This document shows, piece after piece, positions 22,301-26,786 of a DNA stretch of 40,355 nucleotides. The position numbers and the translations under genes are program-made. The notes beneath the pieces were generated by a model, which was not told the DNA's origin, made no database searches, and was given only the letters and a program-made list of their open reading frames with translations. The DNA is from an uncultured Clostridia bacterium (GTDB taxonomy: Bacteria; Bacillota; Clostridia; Christensenellales; UBA1242), in assembly GCA_905235475.1 (NCBI GenBank), contig CAJOLU010000007.1, positions 1 through 40,355 on the forward strand, read 5' to 3'. The first letter of the stretch is position 1, and the number at the start of each line of letters is the position of its first letter.

Positions 22301-25300
22301 TACCCATGCATAGTTGTTAGTATCTCTTATTTGAATTGTAACTGTGTATTTTCCACTATCAGTCGCAGAGGACACACTATCGAGCGAAAATTCCATCGTT
22401 GATTCATCAAAATTGTTTAATTCAATTTCTTGAAGTTCGCCATTATAATCAACAACTGGAGTTGCAACAGTTGGAATCGTTAAGGCCGACTTTATTTTCC
22501 ACTCAATCGAGAGATCTTCATAAGTTTCATCAGCCCATACATAAAGGCTTGGATCAGCAATTTCCACAACAACATTATATGTGCCAGCGTTAACTCCATT
22601 TAGGCCACTTATAATGTTCATTGTATCCTCGTCAAATCCACTTAAAACAACTTCTTGAGTTATTCCATCATAAACATAATCACTGCCAGAAGATAATGTT
22701 GGTTTTGTTAGTTTTCTTTTAATTGTCCAATTCAAAATAACATCACTATCTGTGCTATCTGACCAAACAAAATGTTCAGGGTCATTCAAACTATATGTAA
22801 TACTATATTTACCAAAATTTGATGTTTGAGTAACCCCATTTTGTGTTACCTTATTTTCATCATAATTAATAATAACTGGAGCATGAATTTGTTCATCATA
22901 CACAAACACGCTTGCCCCACTTATTGAAGGCTTTGCAACAAGCCCTTTAATAACCCAAGTGAGAACAACATCTTCATATGTTCCATCTGACCAAACACAA
23001 TTGTCACTGCTTACAAGAGAATATGTTATCTGATATATTCCTGCAGAATCCGCATATTCCGTGCCAGTTTTTATAATGCCAACAGAATCATAGTTTATAA
23101 TTGTAGGAGCTTTATATTCACCGTTATAAATAAAACTTGTTGGACCACTTATTTCAGGTTTATTTAATTGTTTTTTTGTTATTTCCCAAGCAATAGTTTT
23201 GTTTTCCGTGGTTCCATCTGCCCATTGATAATGGTTCATATCATCTATTTTGAATGTTATTGTGTAACTTCCCGCATCTGTTCCACTTATATCATCTTCT
23301 GCTGATATAATTGTATCATCATAAACAACATCTGGTGTTATTGCACTTCCTGTCCATATGTAAGTTAACTCATCAAGAGTTGGCAAGGCAACAGGCACTT
23401 TTGTAATTTCCCAAGCAATAGTTTGGTTTGCTGTGGTTTCATCCGCCCATTGATAATAGTCAGGGTCATTCAATGTGAATGTTATTGTGTAATTTCCTAC
23501 ATCTATCCCACTTAAATCATCTTCTGCTGATATAAGTGTATCATCATAAACAACATCTGGTGTTATTGCACTTCCAGTCCATTCATAAGTCAACTCATCA
23601 AGAGTTGGCAACGCAACATGCACTTTCGTTATTGTTAAAGCAATTGTTTTATCTGTATTGGTGCCATCTGTCCAACTGTAAAGTGGATTTTCAAGACTTA
23701 TTGTAACTGTTTGAGGACCAAGATTTGTTCCACCTAGAGTTGCTGACATAAACGCATCATAAAAGTCTTCAAATTCAAGCTCATTTTCAGATAACAAACC
23801 ATATTCATAACTTGTCACACTTAATGTTGGAATTGTTAGGTTTATGGTGCTAATTTTCTCTTCAGATTTACGATAATCTGGCAATGTTAAAGCTGGATAG
23901 CGTCCTGCCACAAGTGTCCATCCATTACTTTCTGTAAATGCACTCATGTCGCTTGGTGCAACACCATTTGTTCCGACCGTCATTTTCGCTGATGTTAAGC
24001 CATAACTTGTTGTGTCCTTATATACATAGGTTGTTCCACTTGTGCTGCTGTTAAAGTAGCTATTACTAACTGTTGGTGGTGTGTCGGAACTGGAACAACC
24101 TGCCAATCCTGCTGCACTTATGTTTGTTGAATAAGTGTAAGATGTTGGTCCACGCATTGCAGTAATTCGCCCAATATTATAACATCGTGTGAGCGTTGCA
24201 GAACTATATTTATATCCAATAATTCCACCAGCGTAGATATAGTTGTTTGTGTTAATTGAACCACTGTTTTGTGCAAGCACACTTCCTGTGTTGTAGGCAT
24301 TTGTTATATCAAGTGTGCTGTTGTTGTAACCAATAATTCCACCAACATAAATATATTTTGATACGCTTAAATAGGTGCAAGTTCCAGATATATCCGCTCT
24401 GTTATACACATTTCTAAATGTTCCATAGCCATAACCAACAAGCCCACCAACATAACTGCTGTTATATCCGCGGTAACTTATTGCACCTGTGTTGTAACAA
24501 TTGTTTATTGTTATAACATAAGCACGTCCAACAAGCCCACCAATATATTTAGTGCCGGAACTACCATTATAACCAGATGTGCTAGATACTGTTGCTTTAT
24601 TGTAACAGTTTTCAAATGTAAATGAACCAGAAATGTAACCAATAAAGCCACCAAGATGAGAATTGTATTGACTAGCATATGTGCAAACTATTGAGCCACT
24701 TTCTATTCCAAGGTTTTTAATGTAACCAGTGCCAACATAACCAAACAAGCCACCAACATACTGCGAACCACTGCTCACACTTATGTTTGAAATAGTGTGT
24801 CCATTTCCATCGTAGTAATAATTATAATCGTTAGAATTTGTGTTAATTGGAGTCCATGAATTGTTGTTTAAGTCAATGTCTATAGTTTGTTTAAAGTATG
24901 CACCCCTAAATGAACTAGAATTGTTTGCAACATATTTTAAGTTTGCGGCGCTTTTAATTAAATATGGATTGCTTTCACTGTTTGCTGCACTTGTATCCAA
25001 AAGCACTGGTGTTATGCTGTCTGTTCCATTCCAAACATTGACACCACTGTAATATCCATTTTTATCTCCGCCAATTCGCCATGCAATTGCAACTTGCCTT
25101 GAATGTCCATTTGCCCACTCTGTGTTTGCTGGGTCAATAAGTTCAAACACAATTGTGTATTCGCCTTCATTCGTTGCACTTAATGTGCTGTCGGCCGTCA
25201 CAATTTGAACATTTGCTGTGTCGTATGTTATATTAGGCGTAATATCAAAACCAGTATAATCAAAATATGTTGATTCCAACTCTGGCAAATCAACACTTGT

Positions 25301-25438
25301 AGATGCAGCCTCTACAAAATTGCGGGTGGTTTTGTGACTTCCAAAAACCATACCGAAACCAAAAACAAAAAGAATAAGTGCAAACAAAACTGCGCTTATA
25401 CTTAATGTTAGGTTTTTGAAATCTCTATGTGAGTACAT
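7370..25438 (-). CDS. giant 6022-residue membrane-anchored surface protein (GLUG, Ig-like, InlB-type and ubiquitin-like domains)
   Basis: Predicted adhesin or surface-layer type protein, about 650 kDa. Residues 10-33 form a hydrophobic signal segment, with possible cleavage after FVEA. Seven GLUG modules follow at about 136-522, 1140-1437, 1744-2123, 2520-2902, 3378-3763, 4159-4547 and 5095-5430, built from repeats such as GGLFGYV, GGFIGYI and ENCYNKATV. Between them are about 38 Ig-like (MBG-type) units of about 75 residues with the pattern YEWTGSAITPDVVYDD, then SYTITF, then WADGTT and TITWEI. Two InlB/Listeria-Bacteroides-type repeats (about 5589-5742) precede a ubiquitin-like domain (5745-5817), a membrane-proximal domain ending SSRYALIYEN, a membrane helix (about 5991-6015) and tail RRKD. 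No LPXTG motif is present. The start has AGGAGGG upstream and the promoter at 25472-25501. It is a single-gene unit with no frame break. Surface location is inferred from architecture; the ligand is unknown. Confidence 0.9.
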   Translation of the reverse strand: MYSHRDFKNLTLSISAVLFALILFVFGFGMVFGSHKTTRNFVEAASTSVDLPELESTYFDYTGFDITPNITYDTANVQIVTADSTLSATNEGEYTIVFELIDPANTEWANGHSRQVAIAWRIGGDKNGYYSGVNVWNGTDSITPVLLDTSAANSESNPYLIKSAANLKYVANNSSSFRGAYFKQTIDIDLNNNSWTPINTNSNDYNYYYDGNGHTISNISVSSGSQYVGGLFGYVGTGYIKNLGIESGSIVCTYASQYNSHLGGFIGYISGSFTFENCYNKATVSSTSGYNGSSGTKYIGGLVGRAYVITINNCYNTGAISYRGYNSSYVGGLVGYGYGTFRNVYNRADISGTCTYLSVSKYIYVGGIIGYNNSTLDITNAYNTGSVLAQNSGSINTNNYIYAGGIIGYKYSSATLTRCYNIGRITAMRGPTSYTYSTNISAAGLAGCSSSDTPPTVSNSYFNSSTSGTTYVYKDTTSYGLTSAKMTVGTNGVAPSDMSAFTESNGWTLVAGRYPALTLPDYRKSEEKISTINLTIPTLSVTSYEYGLLSENELEFEDFYDAFMSATLGGTNLGPQTVTISLENPLYSWTDGTNTDKTIALTITKVHVALPTLDELTYEWTGSAITPDVVYDDTLISAEDDLSGIDVGNYTITFTLNDPDYYQWADETTANQTIAWEITKVPVALPTLDELTYIWTGSAITPDVVYDDTIISAEDDISGTDAGSYTITFKIDDMNHYQWADGTTENKTIAWEITKKQLNKPEISGPTSFIYNGEYKAPTIINYDSVGIIKTGTEYADSAGIYQITYSLVSSDNCVWSDGTYEDVVLTWVIKGLVAKPSISGASVFVYDEQIHAPVIINYDENKVTQNGVTQTSNFGKYSITYSLNDPEHFVWSDSTDSDVILNWTIKRKLTKPTLSSGSDYVYDGITQEVVLSGFDEDTMNIISGLNGVNAGTYNVVVEIADPSLYVWADETYEDLSIEWKIKSALTIPTVATPVVDYNGELQEIELNNFDESTMEFSLDSVSSATDSGKYTVTIQIRDTNNYAWVDKTTENKVVQWEIVPIVVNKPVFLTVYGWTGLPIEPSAFGFDSRIMSQLNELGVEEGEYSFKIALRSTTNSMWEDETTDAYSVSYNISKAVDSWDGVTSVAPALLNNSKENSVDNPYIIESGANLKYVSDNAFDFDGKYLSQTKDINLNLHAFTAIGEDYGYSFNYNGNGHKVYGLKIANQEYGGLFGYISDSLITNLGIVDSEISATTYAGGIAAYAVNSEFVNVYNSAKVVANSNYEAYAGGIVGYTDRTTIQNAYNTGSVISTGNSYYSCYAGGLIGYAAYNTTLSFAYNVGFVNAENTYYQWYATAGGLVGYASGTLVEKCYFNMQTSGTNYGIGSWGDSSGGLITSLMQSAFNYVEPYGMIEFSPENGWKLVKDCYPTFLYESEQNYVCIPSVTQDFFFNGEEQTCFDGSTEFFTVDGTQYAIAEGTYYISFVLNDGCYWADGLTTPKTFEWRIWKTELEIPILFQDEYEYNPNLINELDFDYFYDEYMTATLSGTSVGEQTVTVSLKNSLYSWVDGSKTDKTYAITITKSIVELPIICDELTYEWTGSAITLYVEYNGAYVSVTGNVSATDVGSYTITFALINTENTMWADETTEAKTITWEITTAIVELPELSTTYFDYTGTAITPEIMFDTTRVTVSGDLSATEEGQYILTFTLKDSEQSQWSSGHSRQIGVAWRIGGDKNGYYSGANVWNGTDSIAPVLLDASASNSESNPYLIESAANLKYVSDNYNSFGGAYFKQTIDIDLNNESWTPINTTSNDYNYYYDGNGHTISNINVNNGSQYVGGLFGYVSTGYIKNLGIESGSIVCTYNSSADAYLGGFVGLASFALTMENCYNKATVSSTYGFNNYYSYYKYIGGLVGRAINTLTITNCYNAGDISYNGYNCVGIGGLVGQGRGTLTNVYNTGAISGICTYTSTTKYVNVGGFIGVNNGTLNITNAYNTGSVLAQNSGSTSTTNEIYAGGILGRKNYNVTLTRCYNAGQITAMRGSTPYTSDTNILAQAFVGYGVVTTEDDCYNNTTTSGTTLGYTEGLTTEQMQVVTNSVAPENMSAFTEGNGWTLVAGQYPTLALPDYGKKGNSLNLAIPTLLQDEYAYDPNLVNKLEFENFYDAYMTATLSGTNVGSQTVTISLKNPLYSWADGTNTDKVFELTVTKNLLEKPILTSNIVFYNASLEQVLTTLQIANFDEQFMQIAISGLSLGDQTITISLLNTEYSCWADGSTTNIVYMVYIVKSTVELPTLDELTYEWTGSEITPNVVCDNTLMSVTGNVNGTDVGSYTITFALIDAVNTMWADGTTEYKTITWEITKAIVELPTLDELSYEWIGSAITPNVEYNSAYISVTGNASATDVGSYTITFALIDTENTIWADETTGSKTITWEITTAIVELPELSTTYFDYTGTAITPEITVDTTRVIVSGDVSATQEGQYILTFTLKDSEQSQWANGHSRQVAIAWRIAGDKNGYYSGVSVWNGTDSTAPVLLDANAANSESNPYLIKSAANLKYVSDNYNSFGGAYFKQTINIDLNNESWTPINTTSSNYNYYYDGDGHTISNISVNNSSQYFGGLFGYVYMGYIKNLGIESGSIVGTYNSANDAHFGGFVGYIYGSFTLENCYNKATVSASGSNGYTKYLGGLVGRAVYTLTINNCYNEGAISYEGYNSSYIGGLVGQGYGTFTNVYNTGAISAICTYTGTTRYVYVGGIVGVNNGTLNITNAYNTGSVLAQNSGSTNTNNRIYAGGIIGFRESTATLTRCYNAGQIIAMRGSTSNTNSTNLQAAGLVGSSFSAPTIYDSYFNTSTSGTTYAYGTTTDYGLTTEQMKVVTYGVAPENMSAFTESNGWTLVAGQYPTLTLPDYSKKVNSLNLEIPTLLQDKFEYNPDLVYELEFENFYDAFMTATLSGTNLGLQTVTISLKNTGYSWADGTNTDKTITWEIEKIKVLLPTFASTYFAYTGNAVIPSISNFDNGLATIGGDKIGVEIGEYVTTFTLNDPDHYQWENGHSRQIGIAWQIGGENTGYDGSTASLEIPILLQNEYEYNPNLVNELEFENLYDAFMTATLSGTNVGEQTVTVSLKNSLYSWADGSNAAKTYTITITKAIVELPTLNELSYEWTGSAITPDVVYDDTLISVTGNTSGTNIGSYTITFTLNDTEYYQWADETIEDKTIAWEITKIIVALPTLDALTYEWTGSAITPDVVYDNTLISATDDLSGTNIGSYTITFTLNDTEYYQWADETIEDKTITWEITKAIVELPELSATYFDYTGNVITPEITVDTTRVTVSGDLSATDEGQYNIIFTLNDDVNMEWETGYNRELTIAWRIGGDKNGYYSGVSVWNGTDSIAPVLLNTSLTNSESNPYLIGSAANLKYVSDNYSSYNNAYFKQTINIDLNNESWTPINTTSSSYNYYYDGDGHTISNISVNSGSQYVGGLFGRVGTGYIKNLGIESGSIVSTYASSSNSYLGGFIGYFYGSFTFENCYNKATVSSTYGYNGSSCTKYIGGLVGYSYNGATLTIDNCYNTGAISYSGYDSSYIGGLVGYCYTGTFTNVYNTGGISGTCTYTNTTRYVYVGGIIGYNNNISITNGYNLGSVYAQNSGSTSTSNCIYAGGIIGYQYSSATFTRCYNAGRITAMRGTTSDTYSTNLNAAGLTGYNAPTIYDSYFNTETSGTTYAYRTTTNYGLTTEQMKVATYGVAPSSMSAFTESNGWTLVAGQYPTLTLPDYGKKVNSLNLEIPTLLQDKFEYNPDLVYEPKFENFYDAFMTSTLSGTNAGEQTVTISLKNTGYSWADGTNTNKTYSITINKKLLTKVEIESDYIRYTGSANEVYTSVGMQNFDEDYLTRTITSFGVGRQIITISIKDSNNFAWADESVDDIIFDIIIDKRHESLPIINSQTFEYTGDVIIPEFTYNEDLVTISGDLSGSELGTYTTIFSLNENMNTNWSDGSISNYVITWHIVKHIVANPTLEKTSYAYTGNEITPNVEYNNAYVSATDDLSGTDVGSYTITFTLDDPEHYQWADETTEDKTITWEIEKIVVELPKLSGIYFDYNGTVITPDITVDTTHVTVGGDSSATDEGEYTVTFTLNDPDHSQWESGHSRQIAIAWSIGVDKFGYRIRPTSVWNGTDSTTPVLFDKSSLNSESNPYLIKSAANLKYVSDNSALFSGAYLKQTIDIDLNNKLWTPINTTSSNHTYYYDGDGHTISNINVRSSSNYVGGLFAYVHGGYIKNLGIESGSIVSTNSNSSYAYLGGFVGFIGEGSFTFENCYNKATVYATSSYSFSGYNKYIGGLIGSTHGLSTLTINNCYNTGAISYSGDYSSYIGGLVGGGVGTFTNVYNTGAISGTCTYNYTTTYVYVGGIAGCSINTLSITNGYNLGSVYAQNSGSTSTSNYIYAGGICGYQSNVSVSGPLTLTRCYNAGQITVKRGSTSYTQSTNLTASGLAVSGGAGLQIYDSYFNTNTSGTNIPSSNGLTTAQMKVETDGFAPENMSAFTESNGWTLVAGEYPTLDIQLPNCAISTANLEMPTLLQDEYEYTLNLIEDLDFENFYDAFMTATLSETNAGEQTVTISLKNTGYSWADGTNTAKTYTITITKVPVALPTLDELSYEWTGSTITPDVVYDDTLVSANNLSGTNAGSYTITFILDDPEHYQWADGTTADKTITWEITKVIVELPTLDELSYVWTGSAITPDVVYDDTLVSATVDLSGTDAGSYTITFDLIDTDNTIWTDETTESKTITWEITKAIVELPTLDELSYEWTGSIITPDVVYDDTLVSATDDLSGTNIKSYTITFALIDTANTIWADGTTENKTITWEIIKAIVELPELSETYFDYTGSEITPSVTYDTTNIQMVAAASTLSAINEGEYIITFTLNDADHYQWENEHSRQIGIAWRIGGESIGYNVSTANLAIPALISTEFEYDENLFDYIEIEDFYDAFMTATSSGTSVGEQTIIISLKNPLYSWADGTNRDIILNFTVNKVIIEEPYMEHDVYNYIGLEIEPVLNGFNEQYMCKDGDDSGTDVGNYTLVVKLSDKTNFGWADGSSNDLNYAWEIANLSKQTWVGSSVMPNGEGTEDRPYLILSEENLAYVSENADMFNETYIKQMVDLDLTNLNWTPINNNPYNDFTVYYDGNYKKIKNLKTAPDNEVSGLFGYVTGGYIKNLTISSGSIYGTCSVGGIVGRASNTELTNLSNNAMVIARSESNWCEAGGIVGDMEECEVTNVRNTGDVTVIYIGTSDVEICAGGIAGYTYEVTITNAQSTGNVSGIINSNMTNSAVCVGGIIGYAEGSVSLQRVYFVGELNTMIYETTSGDNMCKAGLIGVNDGTYEFNDAYYLNTVADVAVGYDYDIDDAISGYSLTDDNMKVQTANVAPEGMSNFNATNGWILIQNNYPEIAAFFEFDKPTILNNITEFTYTGQEIPITLIDYIELYMNLTGDISATNTGTYTITISLKNSSQRWSDGSMGDVVLTWKINCQIITNDDVTLSATEFNYNNSEQKPEITIAGLVEGSDYEISFERNGQPTLDLTSSGEISIVITLLNDNYILSDSFEQLSYTINQTFTVNFIVNVDSYGTVNLAEIPYVENGSAITVSENTVTINGQTVVATATVNDAQYTYAFNGWTGTVETVTENITIIANFTRTVNSYTITFNSNGGTSIADQVIEYGQPVIAPEDPSMLHYTFVAWCVDDTLVEEVNFETYTVTGNATLYAKWLEDFFIYYQPMQGNAEKLYISSETLIDDARSMISQLVDIRTDKLTLLLNQTILSDGKTLSEYNIDQGSTIRYVQKGRIGKVEVPENFSTGSIVDEDETLISKISLTEEEQYLVETGSNIDIYVVVEQIDNEVSNSEKSFIMNALGSDQKLLSYVSINLYKKIGDQEQTLIETVRDGVEISLTIPDEVKQLQNVDSIKPKLILLNENDVVVYDGINAEEVFKLKIYNSSRYALIYENATIPVDEDQDLMSISIISIIVGVAVLVLLFILCIILSSLPRRKD
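7988..8206 (-). other. ubiquitin-like domain of the giant protein (residues 5745-5817)
   Basis: The segment follows the ubiquitin beta-grasp order: a first strand (FIYYQPMQG), a second strand (KLYISS), a helix (LIDDARSMISQLV), a third strand (KLTLLLNQ) and then LSDGKTLSEYNIDQGSTIRYV. The last part aligns almost residue for residue with ubiquitin [21 protein letters not shown]. The positions equivalent to ubiquitin Lys48 and Lys63 are not lysine, and no terminal Gly-Gly follows (KGRIGK instead). It is therefore a structural module inside a longer chain, not a conjugation tag. Recognition is by eye. Confidence 0.8.
9150..25033 (-). repeat. GLUG modules and in-gene super-repeat
   Basis: Seven modules, each opened by a Trp-containing start (WNGTDS in five of them), begin at 25033, 22021, 20209, 17881, 15307, 12964 and 10156 and run leftward for 0.9-1.2 kb. 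Modules 1, 3, 4, 5 and 6 are close copies with nearly identical DNA stretches. Modules 2 and 7 are divergent. Starts of copies 3 to 6 are 2328, 2574 and 2343 bp apart, all multiples of three, because each module travels with four to seven Ig-like units. Examples of near-identical DNA are 14101-14200 against 16681-16780. Confidence 0.9.
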
Positions 25439-25471
25439 ACAAATTCCCTCCTAATTTTCTAATATAGTTAT

Positions 25472-25501
25472 ATTATAGCATTTCGCCCCAACATATATCA
25501 A
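25472..25501 (-). promoter_or_regulatory. promoter of the giant gene
   Basis: Minus-strand TTGATA (25501-25496), 18 bp, TATAAT (25477-25472), giving a leader of about 27 nt with the strong ribosome site AGGAGGG. Confidence 0.85.
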
Positions 25502-25650
25502 CTAAATTAATATGTGTTTCGACATTTTTTGTGAAAAATTATTATTCACAAATTTTATTTTAAGACTAGAAATTTTTTTTAGATATTAAAACCATTACCA
25601 ACGCCAAAGAGAACTATATTTAATTTCAGTAATTATTAATCTTTTATACA

Positions 25651-25678
25651 AAAAAACAAACTAGAAAAGCTATTCTAG
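25651..25678 (-). terminator. hairpin upstream of the giant-gene promoter
   Basis: Stem CTAGAA/TTCTAG (25678-25673 and 25666-25661), then a T-rich stretch on the minus strand. It would stop read-through from ftsY. Confidence 0.6.
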
Positions 25679-25836
25679 CCATTCAATTTCTTTTTGTTAA
25701 ATAGTGAGGATAAAATTGGAATAGAACAAACATAAAAAAGGTTCAACAATATTTTACAAAGAAAAAAGAAGAAGAAAGCATTAAAGCAAAGAAATATTGC
25801 AACATTTATGAATGAAGTTATTCCAAAAAGATAAAT

Positions 25837-25866
25837 AAAAAGCACAAAATAAATTTGTGCTTTTTT
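25837..25866. terminator. terminator after ftsY
   Basis: Stem GCACAAA/TTTGTGC (25842-25848 and 25854-25860) is flanked by A-run and T-run, so it works in either direction. A weaker hairpin GCAATT/AATTGC (25883-25901), with the ftsY stop in its loop, precedes it. Confidence 0.85.
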
Positions 25867-25889
25867 CATTTACTATAAAATTGCAATTA

Positions 25890-26783
25890 TTATAGAATTG
25901 CTTCAGCAAAAGCCTCTGCATCAAATGGTTCAATATCTTCCAAGCCCTCACCTGTTCCAATAAACATAACTGGAACTTTGAATTGTTTTGCAATAGCAAT
26001 AACAACTCCACCTTTAGCCGTTCCATCTAGTTTTGTTAAAACCAAACCATCAACGCCAATGGCTTCACTGAAATATTCAACTTGCGAAAGAGCATTTTGC
26101 CCAGTGGTTGCATCTAGCACCAAGAGTTTTTGATAACTTCCGTTCCACTCTCTTTCAACAATACGGGAAATCTTTTTAAGTTCTTCCATAAGATTTGCCT
26201 TGTTGTGAAGACGCCCAGCAGTGTCCACAATCACAACATCATTTTCTTTGGCTTTTGCAGACTTTATTCCATCAAACACAACACTTGCTGGGTCACTGCC
26301 CTCATTGTTTTTAACAATTTTAACCTTGTTTTTATTTGCCCACTCTGTTAGTTGGTCGGCAGCAGCAGCTCTAAAAGTGTCACCCGCAACAAGTAAAACA
26401 TTTTTCTTTTCTGATTTATAGTAGTTGGCAAGTTTGCCTATTGTTGTTGTTTTTCCAACTCCATTAACCCCAACAACCATAAATAGAGCGGGATATTCCA
26501 CTTCCTTTGGTTTGTTTTCACTTAATATGTCTGCAATAATTTTCTTAAGAGCTGTTTTAACATCTTCTTGATTGCGAAGTTTTTGCTTACGTGAAACTGC
26601 ACGCAACTTCTCCACAATTTCTTCACTTGCTTGAGTTCCAACATCAGCTGAAATAAGCAAAAATTCCAGTTCTTCAAAAAACTCATCATCAAGTTTGCCT
26701 TTGCTCATCATAGACATAATTTTGTTGCCAAATGATTCCTTAGTCTTTTTAAAAGCATTTGCAATCTTTGAAAAAAATCCCAT
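25890..26783 (-). CDS. ftsY: FtsY, signal recognition particle receptor GTPase
   Basis: FtsY docks the SRP-ribosome complex at the membrane for co-translational insertion. The 297-residue product is an NG-domain form without the long acidic A domain of E. coli FtsY. The N domain is about residues 1-90. The G domain has P-loop GVNGVGKTT (105-113), DTFRAAA (135-141), DTAGR (187-191) and TKLDGTAKGG. The N terminus MGFFSKIANAFKKTKES is amphipathic and suits membrane contact. The ribosome site AAGGAG is made by the last codons of smc, and the two genes are three bases apart. The usual downstream partners ylxM and ffh are absent; the operon ends here. Confidence 0.97.
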   Translation of the reverse strand: MGFFSKIANAFKKTKESFGNKIMSMMSKGKLDDEFFEELEFLLISADVGTQASEEIVEKLRAVSRKQKLRNQEDVKTALKKIIADILSENKPKEVEYPALFMVVGVNGVGKTTTIGKLANYYKSEKKNVLLVAGDTFRAAAADQLTEWANKNKVKIVKNNEGSDPASVVFDGIKSAKAKENDVVIVDTAGRLHNKANLMEELKKISRIVEREWNGSYQKLLVLDATTGQNALSQVEYFSEAIGVDGLVLTKLDGTAKGGVVIAIAKQFKVPVMFIGTGEGLEDIEPFDAEAFAEAIL

Positions 26784-26786
26784 TTC

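Larger units (their letters stand above)
25439..25889. other. gap between giant gene and ftsY
   Basis: This gap contains the giant-gene promoter (25472-25501), a terminator-like hairpin (25651-25678) and the ftsY terminator (25837-25866). A 64-codon minus-strand frame (25675-25869) would give a Phe-rich membrane peptide. It lacks a ribosome site and its start lies in the ftsY terminator, so it is not annotated as a gene. On the plus strand the frame ending at about 25832 (ALKQRNIATFMNEVIPKR) has no start and may be a remnant. Confidence 0.55.

Noticed and set aside
8507..25052. Many plus-strand frames of 60-100 codons opposite the giant gene, some alike (12188, 17123, 19439)
   Set aside because: They are mirror images of the repeated coding DNA on the minus strand, with no ribosome sites or recognisable products.
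7370..25438. Possible CRISPR-like regular repeats
   Set aside because: The repeats are protein-coding, hundreds to thousands of bases long, in frame and without short conserved repeats and unique spacers.
25675..25869. 64-codon minus-strand frame giving a Phe-rich membrane peptide
   Set aside because: It has no ribosome site, a start inside the ftsY terminator hairpin, and composition that follows from purine-rich tracts on the plus strand. Kept only as a note on the gap.
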